Position numbers and translations under genes: made by a program. Shown one piece after another: positions 35,931 to 45,150 of a DNA stretch of 64,000 nt (position 1 is its first letter; each line of letters begins with the position of its first letter). Source of the stretch: Gammaproteobacteria bacterium (GTDB lineage: Bacteria > Pseudomonadota > Gammaproteobacteria > SG8-11). The notes under the pieces are model-generated. The model made no database searches and was not told where the DNA came from. It saw only the letters and a program-made list of their open reading frames with translations. The stretch covers positions 1 to 64,000 of the forward strand of contig JAHECY010000012.1 of assembly GCA_024641505.1 (NCBI GenBank), given 5' to 3'.

Positions 35931-36647
35931 TTAGGGGTGCGCAGCGGCCGCAGGCGCGGTGGTTTTCCCGGTGCCGGGCGTTGCTAGTTCCTTGATTTCG
36001 ATGCGTTGCTCGGTACCGGTGTTTTTGTTGAAGTAGGGCGTGGCGGCCTGCACCATCAGCGGCATCAAACGCCGCAGATCGCTGCTTGAAGAGGTGCATT
36101 TGGCGGTGAGTTTCCACAGCAGGGGCCGTGTCTGGGCCTGATTGAGGGGACGTGCTTCTACGGCAAAAAATCCGGTGTACAGCAGCTGGCTATCGGTTTC
36201 CGCGACATTTCCCATGTAATGATACTGGAGGGGCACATAGACGGTATTGGTGACCACGGTCTTGCCGCCGCCGCTATCGGTTTTGGTTTCCCGATAGGTC
36301 AAGGTTTCTCCACCCACTAATTGATAGACGGGCCGCGAAACCGTGTAAAAAACATTGCTGCCTTCCGACATTCCGTAATTCAGGAGCAGCAACATATCCG
36401 CTGCTTCCTTGCTGTCAACCGCCTGCAAGCCCTGTTGCGCCAAGGGAACGCGTAAATATTCGCTGAATTCCTGGAAATACAGATCATCGCGGCTGATATC
36501 ATTCATGCCGCTGTCCAGATAATACTTGTTAGCGGCACCGTCCTGCTGTGGCGCGACGATGGAGTCAACGCGCACCACAAAACTCGGTGTGCAGGCGGAC
36601 AGCATGAGGACAAGAAGACCAATTAGTACCAATACAAAGCGTCGCAT
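35931..36647 (-). CDS. Hypothetical lipoprotein (DUF4136-like)
   Basis: A 238-residue lipoprotein: MRRFVLVLIGLLVLMLSAC contains lipobox LSAC (Cys19). The mature domain (VVRVDSIVAPQQDGAANKYYLDSG, DLYFQEFSEYLRVPLAQQGLQAVDSKEAADMLLLLNYGM) resembles the DUF4136 fold found in outer-membrane lipoproteins; I assign it tentatively. It ends in an Ala/Pro-rich tail (KTTAPAAAAHP). The 278 bases to the TPR gene carry a 71-codon TTG-start ORF that I do not accept. Confidence 0.75.
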   Translation of the reverse strand: MRRFVLVLIGLLVLMLSACTPSFVVRVDSIVAPQQDGAANKYYLDSGMNDISRDDLYFQEFSEYLRVPLAQQGLQAVDSKEAADMLLLLNYGMSEGSNVFYTVSRPVYQLVGGETLTYRETKTDSGGGKTVVTNTVYVPLQYHYMGNVAETDSQLLYTGFFAVEARPLNQAQTRPLLWKLTAKCTSSSSDLRRLMPLMVQAATPYFNKNTGTEQRIEIKELATPGTGKTTAPAAAAHP

Positions 36648-36788
36648 GACGGGCCCTTGGCAATCCGGTTTGCTATTAATGATGACTTCATCTATACAAG
36701 GTCTAGGCTACTCTAACTTAAAGTGTTTACTATCAGTATAAACCGTTGTTAAAAAAAAAGTCTTGGGTGCGCTGGTCCATAGGGGGTG

Positions 36789-36816
36789 TTGACATCCAGG
36801 TAAATTAATATATTAT
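36789..36816 (+). promoter_or_regulatory. Sigma70 promoter of the RND efflux operon
   Basis: TTGACA (perfect -35), 16 bases, TATTAT, located 34 bases before the adaptor gene start codon in an AT-rich stretch. Neighbouring TTATAA gives an alternative -10 register. Confidence 0.6.
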
Positions 36817-36849
36817 AAAATGCTTATATATAGGCACAGGTAATGTCCC

Positions 36850-37923
36850 ATGGTGAGAAAAATATTGGACGGAAAAACAAACCCTTACCAGAACAAATAT
36901 CTGCTTCCGGCGGGTTTTTGTCTCATGCTTACCCTGAATGTTTCCCTGGGCACTGCTGCTTACGCTCAGGAGCTGGATACCCTGGTCGTGGAATCGCAAT
37001 CCCAATCACGGGAAATCATTGTGGACGGTGTGGTCGAGGCGGTGAATCAGGCCACGGTATCCGCGCAAACCTCGGGACGTATCCAGATCATCAATTATGA
37101 CGTCAATGACTTTGTGCCCAAGGGCAGCGTCATCATGAGTTTTCGGGATACTCAACAACAGGCGGATGTTACCGCTGCCCAGGCGGCGTTCGAAGAAACG
37201 CAGGCACGCCTGGCTGAGGCGCAGTCGGAGTATCAGCGGGTACAGGATGTGTTCCAGAAACAATTAGTCGCGAAATCCGCGTTGGAGAAGGCGGAAGCGG
37301 ACTATAAAGCGGCACAGCAAAAAACCACCGCCGCTGAAGCCAAAGTGAAGCAGGCGCAAGAAGAATTGCAGCATACAGTGGTGCATGCCCCCTATGATGG
37401 AATTCTCATCAAGCGGCACGTAGAAGTCGGCGAACTGGCGAAAATTGGCCAGCCGCTGGTCAGTGGGTTCTCGCTGGACAAGTTGCGGATCACTGCCTAT
37501 GTGCCCCAATTTCTTGCTCAGTCCTTGCGCAAGGAAACACCCGCTCGCATTATTCTGGGCGAACGTAGCATGCCGGTCACGGCGCTGACCATTTACCCGT
37601 TCGCGGACGCGCAAACTCACAGTTTTCAGGTGCGTGCCTACTTCAACAGCAAGGAAGGCGGTTTCTATCCCGGGATGTTTACCAAAATAGCGTTTGCGGT
37701 TGCTGACCAGCAGGTATTGTTGGCGCCGGCACAGGCGATTGTTTACCGCAGCGAGGTCACCGGCGTTTATGTCGTGGCGGATGACGGGAGTATCCATTTT
37801 CGTCAAGTGCGAGTTGGCAGTCGCGCGGATGACAAGCTGCGGATACTTTCCGGGTTGACCGCAGGTGAGAAAATCGCTCTTGATCCCATTAAGGCGGGGA
37901 TCTTGCGCAAAGAAACCAATTGA
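36850..37923 (+). CDS. RND efflux periplasmic adaptor (HlyD/AcrA type)
   Basis: A 357-residue membrane-fusion protein. A signal peptide (FCLMLTLNVSLGTAAYAQ) precedes the lipoyl half-motif QATVSAQTSGRIQIINYDVNDFVPKGSVI. A helical hairpin follows at about 95-180 (AAQAAFEETQARLAEAQSEYQRVQDVFQKQLVAKSALEKAEADYKAAQQK), then the second lipoyl half VVHAPYDGILIKRHVEVGELAKIGQPL, and the beta-barrel and membrane-proximal domains. Such adaptors link an inner-membrane RND pump to a TolC-like channel. The pump gene starts 22 bases after its stop. No outer-membrane channel gene is nearby, so a shared TolC is expected. Confidence 0.9.
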   Translation: MVRKILDGKTNPYQNKYLLPAGFCLMLTLNVSLGTAAYAQELDTLVVESQSQSREIIVDGVVEAVNQATVSAQTSGRIQIINYDVNDFVPKGSVIMSFRDTQQQADVTAAQAAFEETQARLAEAQSEYQRVQDVFQKQLVAKSALEKAEADYKAAQQKTTAAEAKVKQAQEELQHTVVHAPYDGILIKRHVEVGELAKIGQPLVSGFSLDKLRITAYVPQFLAQSLRKETPARIILGERSMPVTALTIYPFADAQTHSFQVRAYFNSKEGGFYPGMFTKIAFAVADQQVLLAPAQAIVYRSEVTGVYVVADDGSIHFRQVRVGSRADDKLRILSGLTAGEKIALDPIKAGILRKETN

Positions 37924-37945
37924 TAATCAGGGATTAGGTGAATTT

Positions 37946-40900
37946 GTGGGTGTCTCGGGCTCGATCGCTAAACGATTTTTGACCACTGAAATTACGCCGC
38001 TGCTGGCTTTGGTTGGTTTGTTGTTGGGTGTCTTTGCCGTGCTGGTAACGCCGCGCGAAGAAGAGCCCCAGATTAATGTTACCTTTGCCAACGTATTTAT
38101 TCCGTTCCCGGGCGCTTCCAGCAAGGAAGTCGAGCATCTGGTGGCGACTCCGGCGGAGCAGATATTGTCGGAAATCACCGGCATCAAACACATCTATTCC
38201 GTTTCTTATCCGGGAATGGCGGTGCTCACCGTACGCTATAAAGTAGGCGAGAACCGAACCGACGCCATCGTGCGTTTGTATAACGCAATATTCTCCAACC
38301 AGGATTGGCTGCCTAAAAATCTAGGTGTTGGCCAGCCCATCATCAAACCCAAAGGCATTGATGATGTGCCTATTGTCAGCTTGACGTTGTGGACAGAAGA
38401 CAACACCAAAGGCGCTTACGATTTGCAGAAAGTTTCCCATGCCCTGGAGACCGAGCTGAAACGTATTCCGGGCACCCGGGACATTTACACCATTGGGGGG
38501 GCGCGCCAGGTAGTGCAGGTGCTGTTTGATAATGCCGCCATGTCCGCTTATGGCTTGACGCTGGATGATCTGCGCCAGGCGTTGGCCGGCGCCAATGCAT
38601 CGCAAACTAATGGTCAGCTGGTCGCGGACAATAGCGAGATCCAGGTGCAAACCGGCACCTTCTTTGAAAACGTGGACGAAATAGCCGGCATTGTCGTCAG
38701 CGTGCACGATGGGCGACCGGTTTATCTGCGCGATGTGGCGCAAGTGCGTCTGGCGCCGAATCAGCCCGAACAGTACGTCTGGTTTGGCACCGGTGCCGCG
38801 GCGCAAACCAAAGGTATCGCGCTGCAAGGCGAGTTTCCCGCGGTTACCGTCGCTATCGCCAAAAAGGAAGGCACCAACGCCGTCGCTATCGCAGACCAGG
38901 TGATTCAACGGTTGGATCATTTGCAAGGTATTTTCATTCCCGATGACGTGCACATCACGGTTACGCGTAACTACGGTGAAACCGCGAATGACAAGGCCAT
39001 CAAGTTAATCAGCAAACTGGTATTCGCGACCATGTCCGTGGTGTTGTTGGTGCTCATCGCCCTGGGTTGGCGCGAGGCTCTGATCGTCGGTCTGGCGGTC
39101 GTGGTTACGCTGGCGATCACTCTGTTTGCATCCTGGGCCTGGGGTTTTACCTTGAATCGCGTATCCTTGTTCGCGCTGATATTTTCCATTGGTATCCTGG
39201 TCGATGACGCAATCGTGGTGGTGGAGAATATCCACCGGCACCTGCAGATGGGTGCGCGCAGTCTGTTGGAAGCGATTCCGCATGCGGTGGACGAGGTGGG
39301 TGGGCCGACCATCCTGGCGACCTTCACAGTGATCGCCGCGCTGCTGCCGATGGCGTTCGTGACCGGTTTGATGGGTCCCTACATGAGCCCGATACCGATC
39401 AACGCCAGTATCGGCATGTTGATTTCCCTGGCGGTGGCGTTCGTGGTGACTCCCTGGTTTGCTTTGAAGGTGCTGAGGCACCACGCGCCCGCCGGTGATG
39501 CTGGTCACGGCGGTCACGGCGCGGAAGATAAACTTTATCCGTTGTTTAACCGCTTGTTAGGACCGTTTCTGATGGGTGCTGTCGGCGTTCGTAACCGCAG
39601 AGTCTTGTTTGGCGTAATCCTGGTGCTGATCGCGCTGTCCGTCGGCCTGACGCTGGTCAAGGTTGTGGTGTTGAAGATGTTGCCGTTCGATAACAAGTCC
39701 GAATTTCAGATCGTGGTGGATATGCCCGAAGGTACCGCGCTCGAGCAGACCGCCCGCGTGTTGAGTGCGCTTGCGGAATATGTCCGCGGCGTGCCGGAAG
39801 TGTCAGACTACCAGGTGTATGCCGGCACCAGCGCACCGATAAACTTCAATGGTCTGGTACGCCAGTACTATCTGCGTAACGCTGCGCATGTCGGCGATAT
39901 GCAAGTCAATCTGGTGGACAAAGCGCATCGTCATCGCAGCAGTCACGCGGTGGCGCTTGCCATGCGCGCGCCGTTGCAGGAGATCGCGGCGCCGTTCAAT
40001 GCCAATGTCAAAATTGTCGAAGTGCCGCCCGGGCCGCCGGTGCAATCGCCGCTGGTCGCTGAAATTTATGGCTTGGACTATAGCGGACAGGCGCTATTGG
40101 CGGAGCGCGTGCGCAACGTGTTCAGCGCCACCGATGACGTCGTGGACATCGATGACAGCATCGAGTATCCGGCACCCAAGTTTCTGCTCAAGATCGATCA
40201 ACAAAAGGCGGCAATTTTGGGCGTATCCCAGGCGGCAGTCGCGCAGCTGGTGACTACCGCGCTCAGTGGTGAGGATGTTACCTACACCCATGGCAGTCAG
40301 GATAAATATCCGACGCCGGTGCGTCTGGAATTTGCGGTGTCGGACAAGGCGGATATACAACCACTGCTGGCGTTAAAAGTTCGCAATCAGAATGGTGTCT
40401 TGATTGCGTTGGGTGATCTGGTACAGGTCTTGGATCAGCGGCGCGAACGCGCGATTTATCACAAAGACCTGCTGCCGGTAACTTTTGTCACCGCGGATGC
40501 CGCGGGCGCGCTGGACAGTCCGTTGTATGGCATGTTTGATATTTACGGCACCCTGGCGCACGACGATTTCAGCGACATCGGCGGTCTGGATCAGTATCTG
40601 ATCAATGTACCGGAAAATCCCTATCGTTATGGCATCAAATGGGATGGGGAATGGCAAATCACCTACGAAACTTTTCGTGATATGGGTATCGCTTACGCGG
40701 TGGGCATGATCTTGATCTATTTGCTGGTGGTTGCCCAATTTCGTTCCTACATGATACCGCTGATCATCATGGTGCCTATACCATTAACCATAATAGGGGT
40801 TATGCCGGGACATGCATTGCTGGATATGCTCGGCATGGACGCGAAGTTTACCGCCACTTCCATGATCGGCATGATCGCCTTGGCGGGGATCATCGTCCGA

Positions 40901-41173
40901 AACTCAATATTATTAGTGGATTTTATCAATGAGCAAGTGGCACAGGGTATTCCTTTCGAGGAAGCGGTGGTACGTTCCGGGGCGGTACGTGCGAAGCCGA
41001 TTGTGCTCACCGGGCTGGCGGCGATGATCGGTGCGTTCTTTATCCTGGATGATCCGATCTTCAACGGGTTGGCGGTTTCATTGATATTCGGCATCCTGGT
41101 ATCCACAGTGCTGACCTTGGTGATCATACCCGTTACATACTATGCGTTCCGTTATAGGAAAATAGCGGCTTAA
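37946..41173 (+). CDS. RND efflux transporter permease subunit
   Basis: An inner-membrane proton-driven pump of about 1075 residues. The track start at 37865 lies inside the adaptor gene; the GTG at 37946 (VGVSGSIAKRFLTTEITPLLALVGLLLGVFAVLVTPREEEP) gives the N-terminus normal for this subfamily. Family signatures: first membrane helix, porter loops (FPGASSKEVEHLVATPAEQILSEITG), TM4 with the proton-relay aspartates in GILVDDAIVVVENIHRHL, a duplicated second half and TM10-11 (MIGMIALAGIIVRNSILLVDF). The HHAPAGDAGHGGHGAED linker between halves is His-rich. The likely substrate class (metal or drug) is not evident. It shares one operon with the adaptor. Confidence 0.92.
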   Translation: MGVSGSIAKRFLTTEITPLLALVGLLLGVFAVLVTPREEEPQINVTFANVFIPFPGASSKEVEHLVATPAEQILSEITGIKHIYSVSYPGMAVLTVRYKVGENRTDAIVRLYNAIFSNQDWLPKNLGVGQPIIKPKGIDDVPIVSLTLWTEDNTKGAYDLQKVSHALETELKRIPGTRDIYTIGGARQVVQVLFDNAAMSAYGLTLDDLRQALAGANASQTNGQLVADNSEIQVQTGTFFENVDEIAGIVVSVHDGRPVYLRDVAQVRLAPNQPEQYVWFGTGAAAQTKGIALQGEFPAVTVAIAKKEGTNAVAIADQVIQRLDHLQGIFIPDDVHITVTRNYGETANDKAIKLISKLVFATMSVVLLVLIALGWREALIVGLAVVVTLAITLFASWAWGFTLNRVSLFALIFSIGILVDDAIVVVENIHRHLQMGARSLLEAIPHAVDEVGGPTILATFTVIAALLPMAFVTGLMGPYMSPIPINASIGMLISLAVAFVVTPWFALKVLRHHAPAGDAGHGGHGAEDKLYPLFNRLLGPFLMGAVGVRNRRVLFGVILVLIALSVGLTLVKVVVLKMLPFDNKSEFQIVVDMPEGTALEQTARVLSALAEYVRGVPEVSDYQVYAGTSAPINFNGLVRQYYLRNAAHVGDMQVNLVDKAHRHRSSHAVALAMRAPLQEIAAPFNANVKIVEVPPGPPVQSPLVAEIYGLDYSGQALLAERVRNVFSATDDVVDIDDSIEYPAPKFLLKIDQQKAAILGVSQAAVAQLVTTALSGEDVTYTHGSQDKYPTPVRLEFAVSDKADIQPLLALKVRNQNGVLIALGDLVQVLDQRRERAIYHKDLLPVTFVTADAAGALDSPLYGMFDIYGTLAHDDFSDIGGLDQYLINVPENPYRYGIKWDGEWQITYETFRDMGIAYAVGMILIYLLVVAQFRSYMIPLIIMVPIPLTIIGVMPGHALLDMLGMDAKFTATSMIGMIALAGIIVRNSILLVDFINEQVAQGIPFEEAVVRSGAVRAKPIVLTGLAAMIGAFFILDDPIFNGLAVSLIFGILVSTVLTLVIIPVTYYAFRYRKIAA

Positions 41174-41233
41174 TGACGCTGGTTTGATTGATACTGGTAT
41201 TAAACAGTCTTTAGACGAGAAATAATCCAAGAC

Positions 41234-41252
41234 TTGTTTTGTATTCAAACAA
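41234..41252 (+). promoter_or_regulatory. Candidate LysR-type operator
   Basis: TTGTTT, 7 bases, AAACAA, a small dyad 55-73 bases upstream of the LysR-family gene, as expected for autoregulation. The arms are short, so the assignment is weak. Confidence 0.25.
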
Positions 41253-41306
41253 TAAACTGTTACTATCTCATCGATAGAACACATTCACGTTCAGGGACTC
41301 AATCAG

Positions 41307-42218
41307 ATGGCCGATCGTCGTCTCCAAGTTTTTCATACCGTAGCTCGTTACCTGAGCTTTACCAAAGCGGCCGAAGCACTGCATATGACGCAACCCGCGG
41401 TGACATTCCAGGTGCGCCAACTCGAAGAACATTTCAACACGCGCTTATTCGACCGCACTCATAATCGAATCAGCCTGACCGATGCCGGTAAACGAGTTTT
41501 CGGTTTTGCGGATCAGATCTTCCAGCTTTATCATGAGATGGAAAATTCAGTGCGCGAGATTACCGGCGATGTCAGTGGTGTGCTGATTGTCGGCGCGAGT
41601 ACCACCATCGCCGAGTATTTGTTGCCCTCGTTGCTGGGTGATTTCAAAAAGAAGTTTCCGGAGGTGAATATTCGCCTGCGAGTCTCCAACAGTGACGGCA
41701 TCGTGTCCATGGTGGAAAATAACGTCATTGACCTGGGCGTCGTGGAGGCGCAAGTCAGCAATAAAAACCTTGCGGTTGAGCTGTGCCGTATTGATCGCTT
41801 AGTGGCGGTAGTGCCTCCCAATCATCCGTTATCTCATGAAGTCCGTATACCACTAAAAAAATTATTAGAATACCCGTATATCTGTCGCGAGGAAGGGTCA
41901 GGCACCCGGGAAGTTATTATTGACTACTTGCACAGCAGTGGTCTGGATACCACGGAACTGGATGTTATTATGGAGCTGGGCAGCCCTGAGGCCATCAAAG
42001 GCGCGGTGGAAGCGGGCATCGGTATTACCATTCTGTCCCGCGCCACACTCACCAAGGAGCTGCGTTTGGGTACGCTCGTCGCCATCGATTTGGACCCGCG
42101 TCTGGAAAGACCCTTCTCCTTTGTGCATCAGAAACAGAAATTCAGGCAACATACCGTAGAAAAACTATTAGAATTTGCCCGCCAATATTGTGAAGACCAT
42201 CCCACACCGGAAGATTAG
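41307..42218 (+). CDS. LysR-family transcriptional regulator
   Basis: A 303-residue regulator: N-terminal winged helix-turn-helix (residues of about 4-63; VARYLSFTKAAEALHMTQPAVTFQVRQLEEHFNTRLFDRTHNRISLTDAG) and C-terminal periplasmic-binding-protein-like effector domain (SGVLIVGASTTIAEYLLPSLLGDFKKKFPEVNIRLRVSN, EAGIGITILSRATL). It is of the CysL/CbbR-like branch. It may control the upstream RND operon or the downstream genes; the sequence does not decide. Start ATG preceded by AGGGA at 11 bases. A dyad follows its stop codon. Confidence 0.9.
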   Translation: MADRRLQVFHTVARYLSFTKAAEALHMTQPAVTFQVRQLEEHFNTRLFDRTHNRISLTDAGKRVFGFADQIFQLYHEMENSVREITGDVSGVLIVGASTTIAEYLLPSLLGDFKKKFPEVNIRLRVSNSDGIVSMVENNVIDLGVVEAQVSNKNLAVELCRIDRLVAVVPPNHPLSHEVRIPLKKLLEYPYICREEGSGTREVIIDYLHSSGLDTTELDVIMELGSPEAIKGAVEAGIGITILSRATLTKELRLGTLVAIDLDPRLERPFSFVHQKQKFRQHTVEKLLEFARQYCEDHPTPED

Positions 42219-42227
42219 CCGCCATAT

Positions 42228-42260
42228 GATTGACCGGAAATCCGGTCAATCGGCTATACT
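42228..42260 (+). promoter_or_regulatory. Dyad overlapping a putative promoter
   Basis: GATTGACCGG, loop AAAT, CCGGTCAATC is a perfect 10-bp-arm palindrome. A TTGACC lies within its left arm and a TATACT is found 19 bases after it. The dyad could be the LysR-gene terminator, but no T run follows, or an operator for the downstream gene pair. Confidence 0.4.
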
Positions 42261-42314
42261 CCCCGCTTCATTTCCTTTACTAACGGCCGTTATCTTCGCA
42301 CCGTGCGGCACACT

Positions 42315-42683
42315 ATGACCAAGATCGACCAGGAACTCATGGCTATCGTTAGCGCGCTGGCGCCCGGGGATCAAGCCTCCCTGTTGGCGTTCGCCCGATT
42401 CCTGGCACAACAGAATTCCCCTGGCGCAGCGTCGCGGGAGGATGGCTCGGCAGCGGTAATGCGCCAGCAACCCGAAAACATCCCCCGGCCGCCCCAGGAA
42501 ACCGTTGTTGGCGCGCTCAAGCGTTTGACAGCGACCTATCCGATGCTGGATAAAGCCAAATTACTCAATGAAACCTCCGGCCTGGTAGCGCAACATATAA
42601 TGCATGGCCGCGATCTGGTGACCGTGATCGACGAATTGGAAGCGATCTTCAAGAACGCCTATCAAAAGTATAGCGACGCATAA
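42315..42683 (+). CDS. Small hypothetical protein upstream of AI-2E transporter
   Basis: A protein of about 122 residues starting MTKIDQELMAIVSALAPGDQASLLAFARFLAQ, with a Pro-rich linker (PRPPQETVVGALKRLTATYPMLDKAKLLNETSGLVAQHIMHGRD) and a helical C-terminus. The Pro-rich stretch followed by VVGALKRLT is a recurring form in uncharacterised gammaproteobacterial proteins. No signal peptide or membrane helix. The GTG four codons upstream (42303) is an alternative start. It ends 8 bases before the transporter gene, so co-expression is likely. Confidence 0.65.
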   Translation: MTKIDQELMAIVSALAPGDQASLLAFARFLAQQNSPGAASREDGSAAVMRQQPENIPRPPQETVVGALKRLTATYPMLDKAKLLNETSGLVAQHIMHGRDLVTVIDELEAIFKNAYQKYSDA

Positions 42684-42691
42684 GGAAACTT

Positions 42692-43771
42692 GTGAAACAG
42701 ATTCTACAAGAATGGTTTCAACGGAATTTTTCCGACCCGCAGGCAGTGATTCTGGCGCTCATGCTGGTTTTTGGTTTCGGTGTGGTGATGGTGATGGGCA
42801 AGATCCTGGCGCCATTACTGGCCAGTATTATCATCGCCTACTTACTGGAAGGCGCCATCACTAAACTGGAAAAACTCGGTGTGCGTCGCATGCTGGTGGT
42901 GCTGCTGGTGTTCGTCATGTTCCTGCTGGTGCTGTTTACCCTGGTGCTGGGCTTGATTCCACTGCTGTCACGTCAGATTGCCCAATTGGTTCGGGAAATG
43001 CCCAATATGATCAGCAAGGGGCAGGAAGTACTGTTGCAGTTGCCGTTAAATTACCCCAACCTGATTTCGGAAACTCAAATCAAGGAAGTGATCAACGCGC
43101 TGCGCTCCCAGATCCTGGAGCAAGGGCAGGATGTGCTTACCCAGGGACTGCTGTCGTTACCGGGTATCATTTCATTGCTGATTTATTTGATTCTGGTGCC
43201 GTTTCTGGTGTTCTTTTTCTTGAAGGACAAACATGTAATCGTCGCATGGGCCAAAAATTATTTGCCCCGGCGCCGGGAGTTGGTAACGCGCGTCTGGCAG
43301 GAAATGGATTTGCAGATTGGCAACTACGTGCGCGGGAAGATTCTGGAAATCGTCATTGTCGGTGGCGTCAGTTATATCGCGTTTGCCATTTTCGGCATGC
43401 GTTATTCCATGTTGTTGGGTGCGCTCGTGGGCATGTCCGTGCTGGTGCCGTACATCGGCGCGGTGGTGGTTACCTTTCCCGTGGTGCTGATCGCTTATTT
43501 TCAATGGGGCAACAGTAACGAATTCTGGTATCTGATTCTGACCTACACGATCATCCAGTCCCTTGATGGCAATGTGCTGGTGCCGTTACTCTTTTCCGAG
43601 GCGGTGAATCTGCATCCGTTGGCGATTATCGTGGCGGTGTTGTTTTTTGGCGGCATCTGGGGCATGTGGGGCATCTTCTTCGCAATTCCCTTGGCGACCC
43701 TGGTCAAAGCGGTGCTCAATGCCTGGCCGCGGCCAACGATGTCAACCACGGAGTCGGTCCCATCCGGCTAG
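42692..43771 (+). CDS. AI-2E family transporter
   Basis: A 359-residue integral membrane protein of the AI-2E/PerM family with about seven to eight membrane helices. Signatures: LVFGFGVVMVMGKILAPLLASIIIAYLLEG near the N-terminus, the conserved central helices (GLLSLPGIISLLIYLILVPFLVFFFLKDK) and the C-terminal GMSVLVPYIGAVVVTFPVVLIAYFQWG and HPLAIIVAVLFFGGIWGMWGIFFAIPLATLVK. Members export AI-2 or act as Na+/H+ antiporters; the substrate is not known here. GTG start with AAGGAA eight bases before. Confidence 0.9.
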   Translation: MKQILQEWFQRNFSDPQAVILALMLVFGFGVVMVMGKILAPLLASIIIAYLLEGAITKLEKLGVRRMLVVLLVFVMFLLVLFTLVLGLIPLLSRQIAQLVREMPNMISKGQEVLLQLPLNYPNLISETQIKEVINALRSQILEQGQDVLTQGLLSLPGIISLLIYLILVPFLVFFFLKDKHVIVAWAKNYLPRRRELVTRVWQEMDLQIGNYVRGKILEIVIVGGVSYIAFAIFGMRYSMLLGALVGMSVLVPYIGAVVVTFPVVLIAYFQWGNSNEFWYLILTYTIIQSLDGNVLVPLLFSEAVNLHPLAIIVAVLFFGGIWGMWGIFFAIPLATLVKAVLNAWPRPTMSTTESVPSG

Positions 43772-44100
43772 CGCGTGCGCACGGTGATGCGCCGATATCG
43801 ATATCATTGAAAGTGATATCAACTGTCGACTGGCGCACATTTTCTTCATCCCTTGTGAAAATTTGTCAAGAACACCCGCGTTATAGTCGATAACACCAAC
43901 AATACCGGCAGCGATAAGAAGGTTGTCGGCGGGTTCTGGCGTTAATTGTTTTTCTCAAACCTAATTCATTTGTGCGCGTGACAACCGGGCTTCGCTTTGC
44001 GTGTTCGTGGTGTCGGGGCTGCAAGCGCCAATGAGTCGGTCGTGTAATTGGCGGTAACTGCAGCCGATGCAGCAATGGCCATATCTAAGGAGTAGCGTCT
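43772..44100. other. Intergenic region with a dyad
   Basis: A 330-base gap. GATATCA, 7 bases, TGATATC at 43800-43820 is a possible operator, preceded directly by another GATATC. Otherwise nothing recognised except the AAGGAG ribosome binding site of the hemerythrin-like gene. Confidence 0.5.
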
Positions 44101-44652
44101 ATGTTTGGTTTTCTGAAGAAAAAAGACGGTGCAACGGATGTTGCATCGGATCGTGCAAGCGCGCCTGCCCAACGTGTGGAGGCGCCGGCGCCCAAGGGAA
44201 AATTCGCCAAGGGAACGGAAATTCGCTATGACCATCAACTGCTGGACAGATTACACGGCGACCATAAATCATTGCTGCAGATCTATACCGATATCGCCCA
44301 AGCGGCGGAAAAGCGCAACTATAAGGTGGTGATGGACAGACTCGCGCGCTTCCGCATCGGATTGACGGATCATTTATTGACCGAGAACGTAAAACTTTAC
44401 GTGTACCTGGACAATGAGATGGCGGATAACGAGATGAACAGTGAGCTGATACGGAGTTTTCGTCGTGAGATGGACGATATCGGTAAAACCGTAATGGGGT
44501 TCCTGCGTGGCTATCAGGGTTCCGGCGTCGACGATACCAATGTGGCGAAATTTTCCGCGGATTTCGCCAAGCTCGGTGAAGTCTTGGGGGATCGGATTCA
44601 ACGCGAGGAGTCGACGCTTTATCTGTTGTATGGGCAATTGGCGCAGGAATAA
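44101..44652 (+). CDS. Hemerythrin-like HHE domain protein
   Basis: A 183-residue soluble protein. After a charged, Ala/Pro-rich N-terminus come the helices of a hemerythrin-like (HHE) domain: YDHQLLDRLHGDHKSLLQIYTDIAQAA, RLARFRIGLTDHLLTENVKLYVYL and REESTLYLLYGQL. These hold His and Glu residues expected to bind a non-heme diiron or similar metal centre. Such proteins bind or sense O2 or NO or store iron; here the role is not evident. The ribosome binding site AAGGAG is strong. It stands alone, transcribed towards the DMT transporter gene. Confidence 0.8.
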   Translation: MFGFLKKKDGATDVASDRASAPAQRVEAPAPKGKFAKGTEIRYDHQLLDRLHGDHKSLLQIYTDIAQAAEKRNYKVVMDRLARFRIGLTDHLLTENVKLYVYLDNEMADNEMNSELIRSFRREMDDIGKTVMGFLRGYQGSGVDDTNVAKFSADFAKLGEVLGDRIQREESTLYLLYGQLAQE

Positions 44653-44711
44653 CTGACGGCGTGGGCGTTGTTTGATAAGCGGGGAATAACGGAACTTGCC
44701 GCCAATGAGGT

Positions 44712-45125
44712 CTAGCCCCCGGCAACCAATACCAATGCCACTATGCCCAGCAAGATGCCAATGCCTTGTTTCATGGTGACGCTCTCCTGCAGCAGTACGA
44801 ATGCCAGGATGATAGTAATGGCAGGGTAGAGCGCCGTTGCGGTGGCGATCAACGCCACCGGTCCGCGTGTGACCGCATAGAGATAGCTTAACGCACCCAG
44901 TACGCCGAGCACGCCCGTGGCCAGCGCCAGGGTAAGACCCCGCCAGTCCAAAGCCAGTTTGAAATTAATCGCAATCAGCACTGCGACTGCGACGATTACG
45001 CCGCCTGCCGCCTGGAATACCAGGGCGCTGGCGGGATCAATATAGCGGGTGGTGAGTTTGGGGAGGAATGCCCAGACCCCCCAGGACGCCAGGGCCACGA
45101 TGGCGGGTGCGAGCCAATGGTTCAT
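44712..45125 (-). CDS. Half-size EamA/DMT transporter
   Basis: The start at the ATG at 45125 (MNHWLAPAIVALASWGVWAFLPKL) gives 137 residues; the track start is 23 codons upstream. It has five predicted membrane helices of the EamA type (ALVFQAAGGVIVAVAVLIAI, GLTLALATGVLGVLGALSYLYAV, VALIATATALYPAITIILAFVLLQESVT, IGILLGIVALVLVAGG). This is the short COG2510-like form, which would need to dimerise to make the ten-helix fold. The substrate is unknown. It lies 25 bases downstream of bcp. Confidence 0.8.
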   Translation of the reverse strand: MNHWLAPAIVALASWGVWAFLPKLTTRYIDPASALVFQAAGGVIVAVAVLIAINFKLALDWRGLTLALATGVLGVLGALSYLYAVTRGPVALIATATALYPAITIILAFVLLQESVTMKQGIGILLGIVALVLVAGG

Positions 45126-45150
45126 GATTTGTGATGCGTGGGGCGGGCAT

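Noticed and set aside
36850-42218. RND operon considered as a heavy-metal CusBA-type system
   Set aside because: The pump lacks the Met clusters I would expect for copper and silver, and no channel or metal sensor lies nearby; the His-rich linker alone is not enough.
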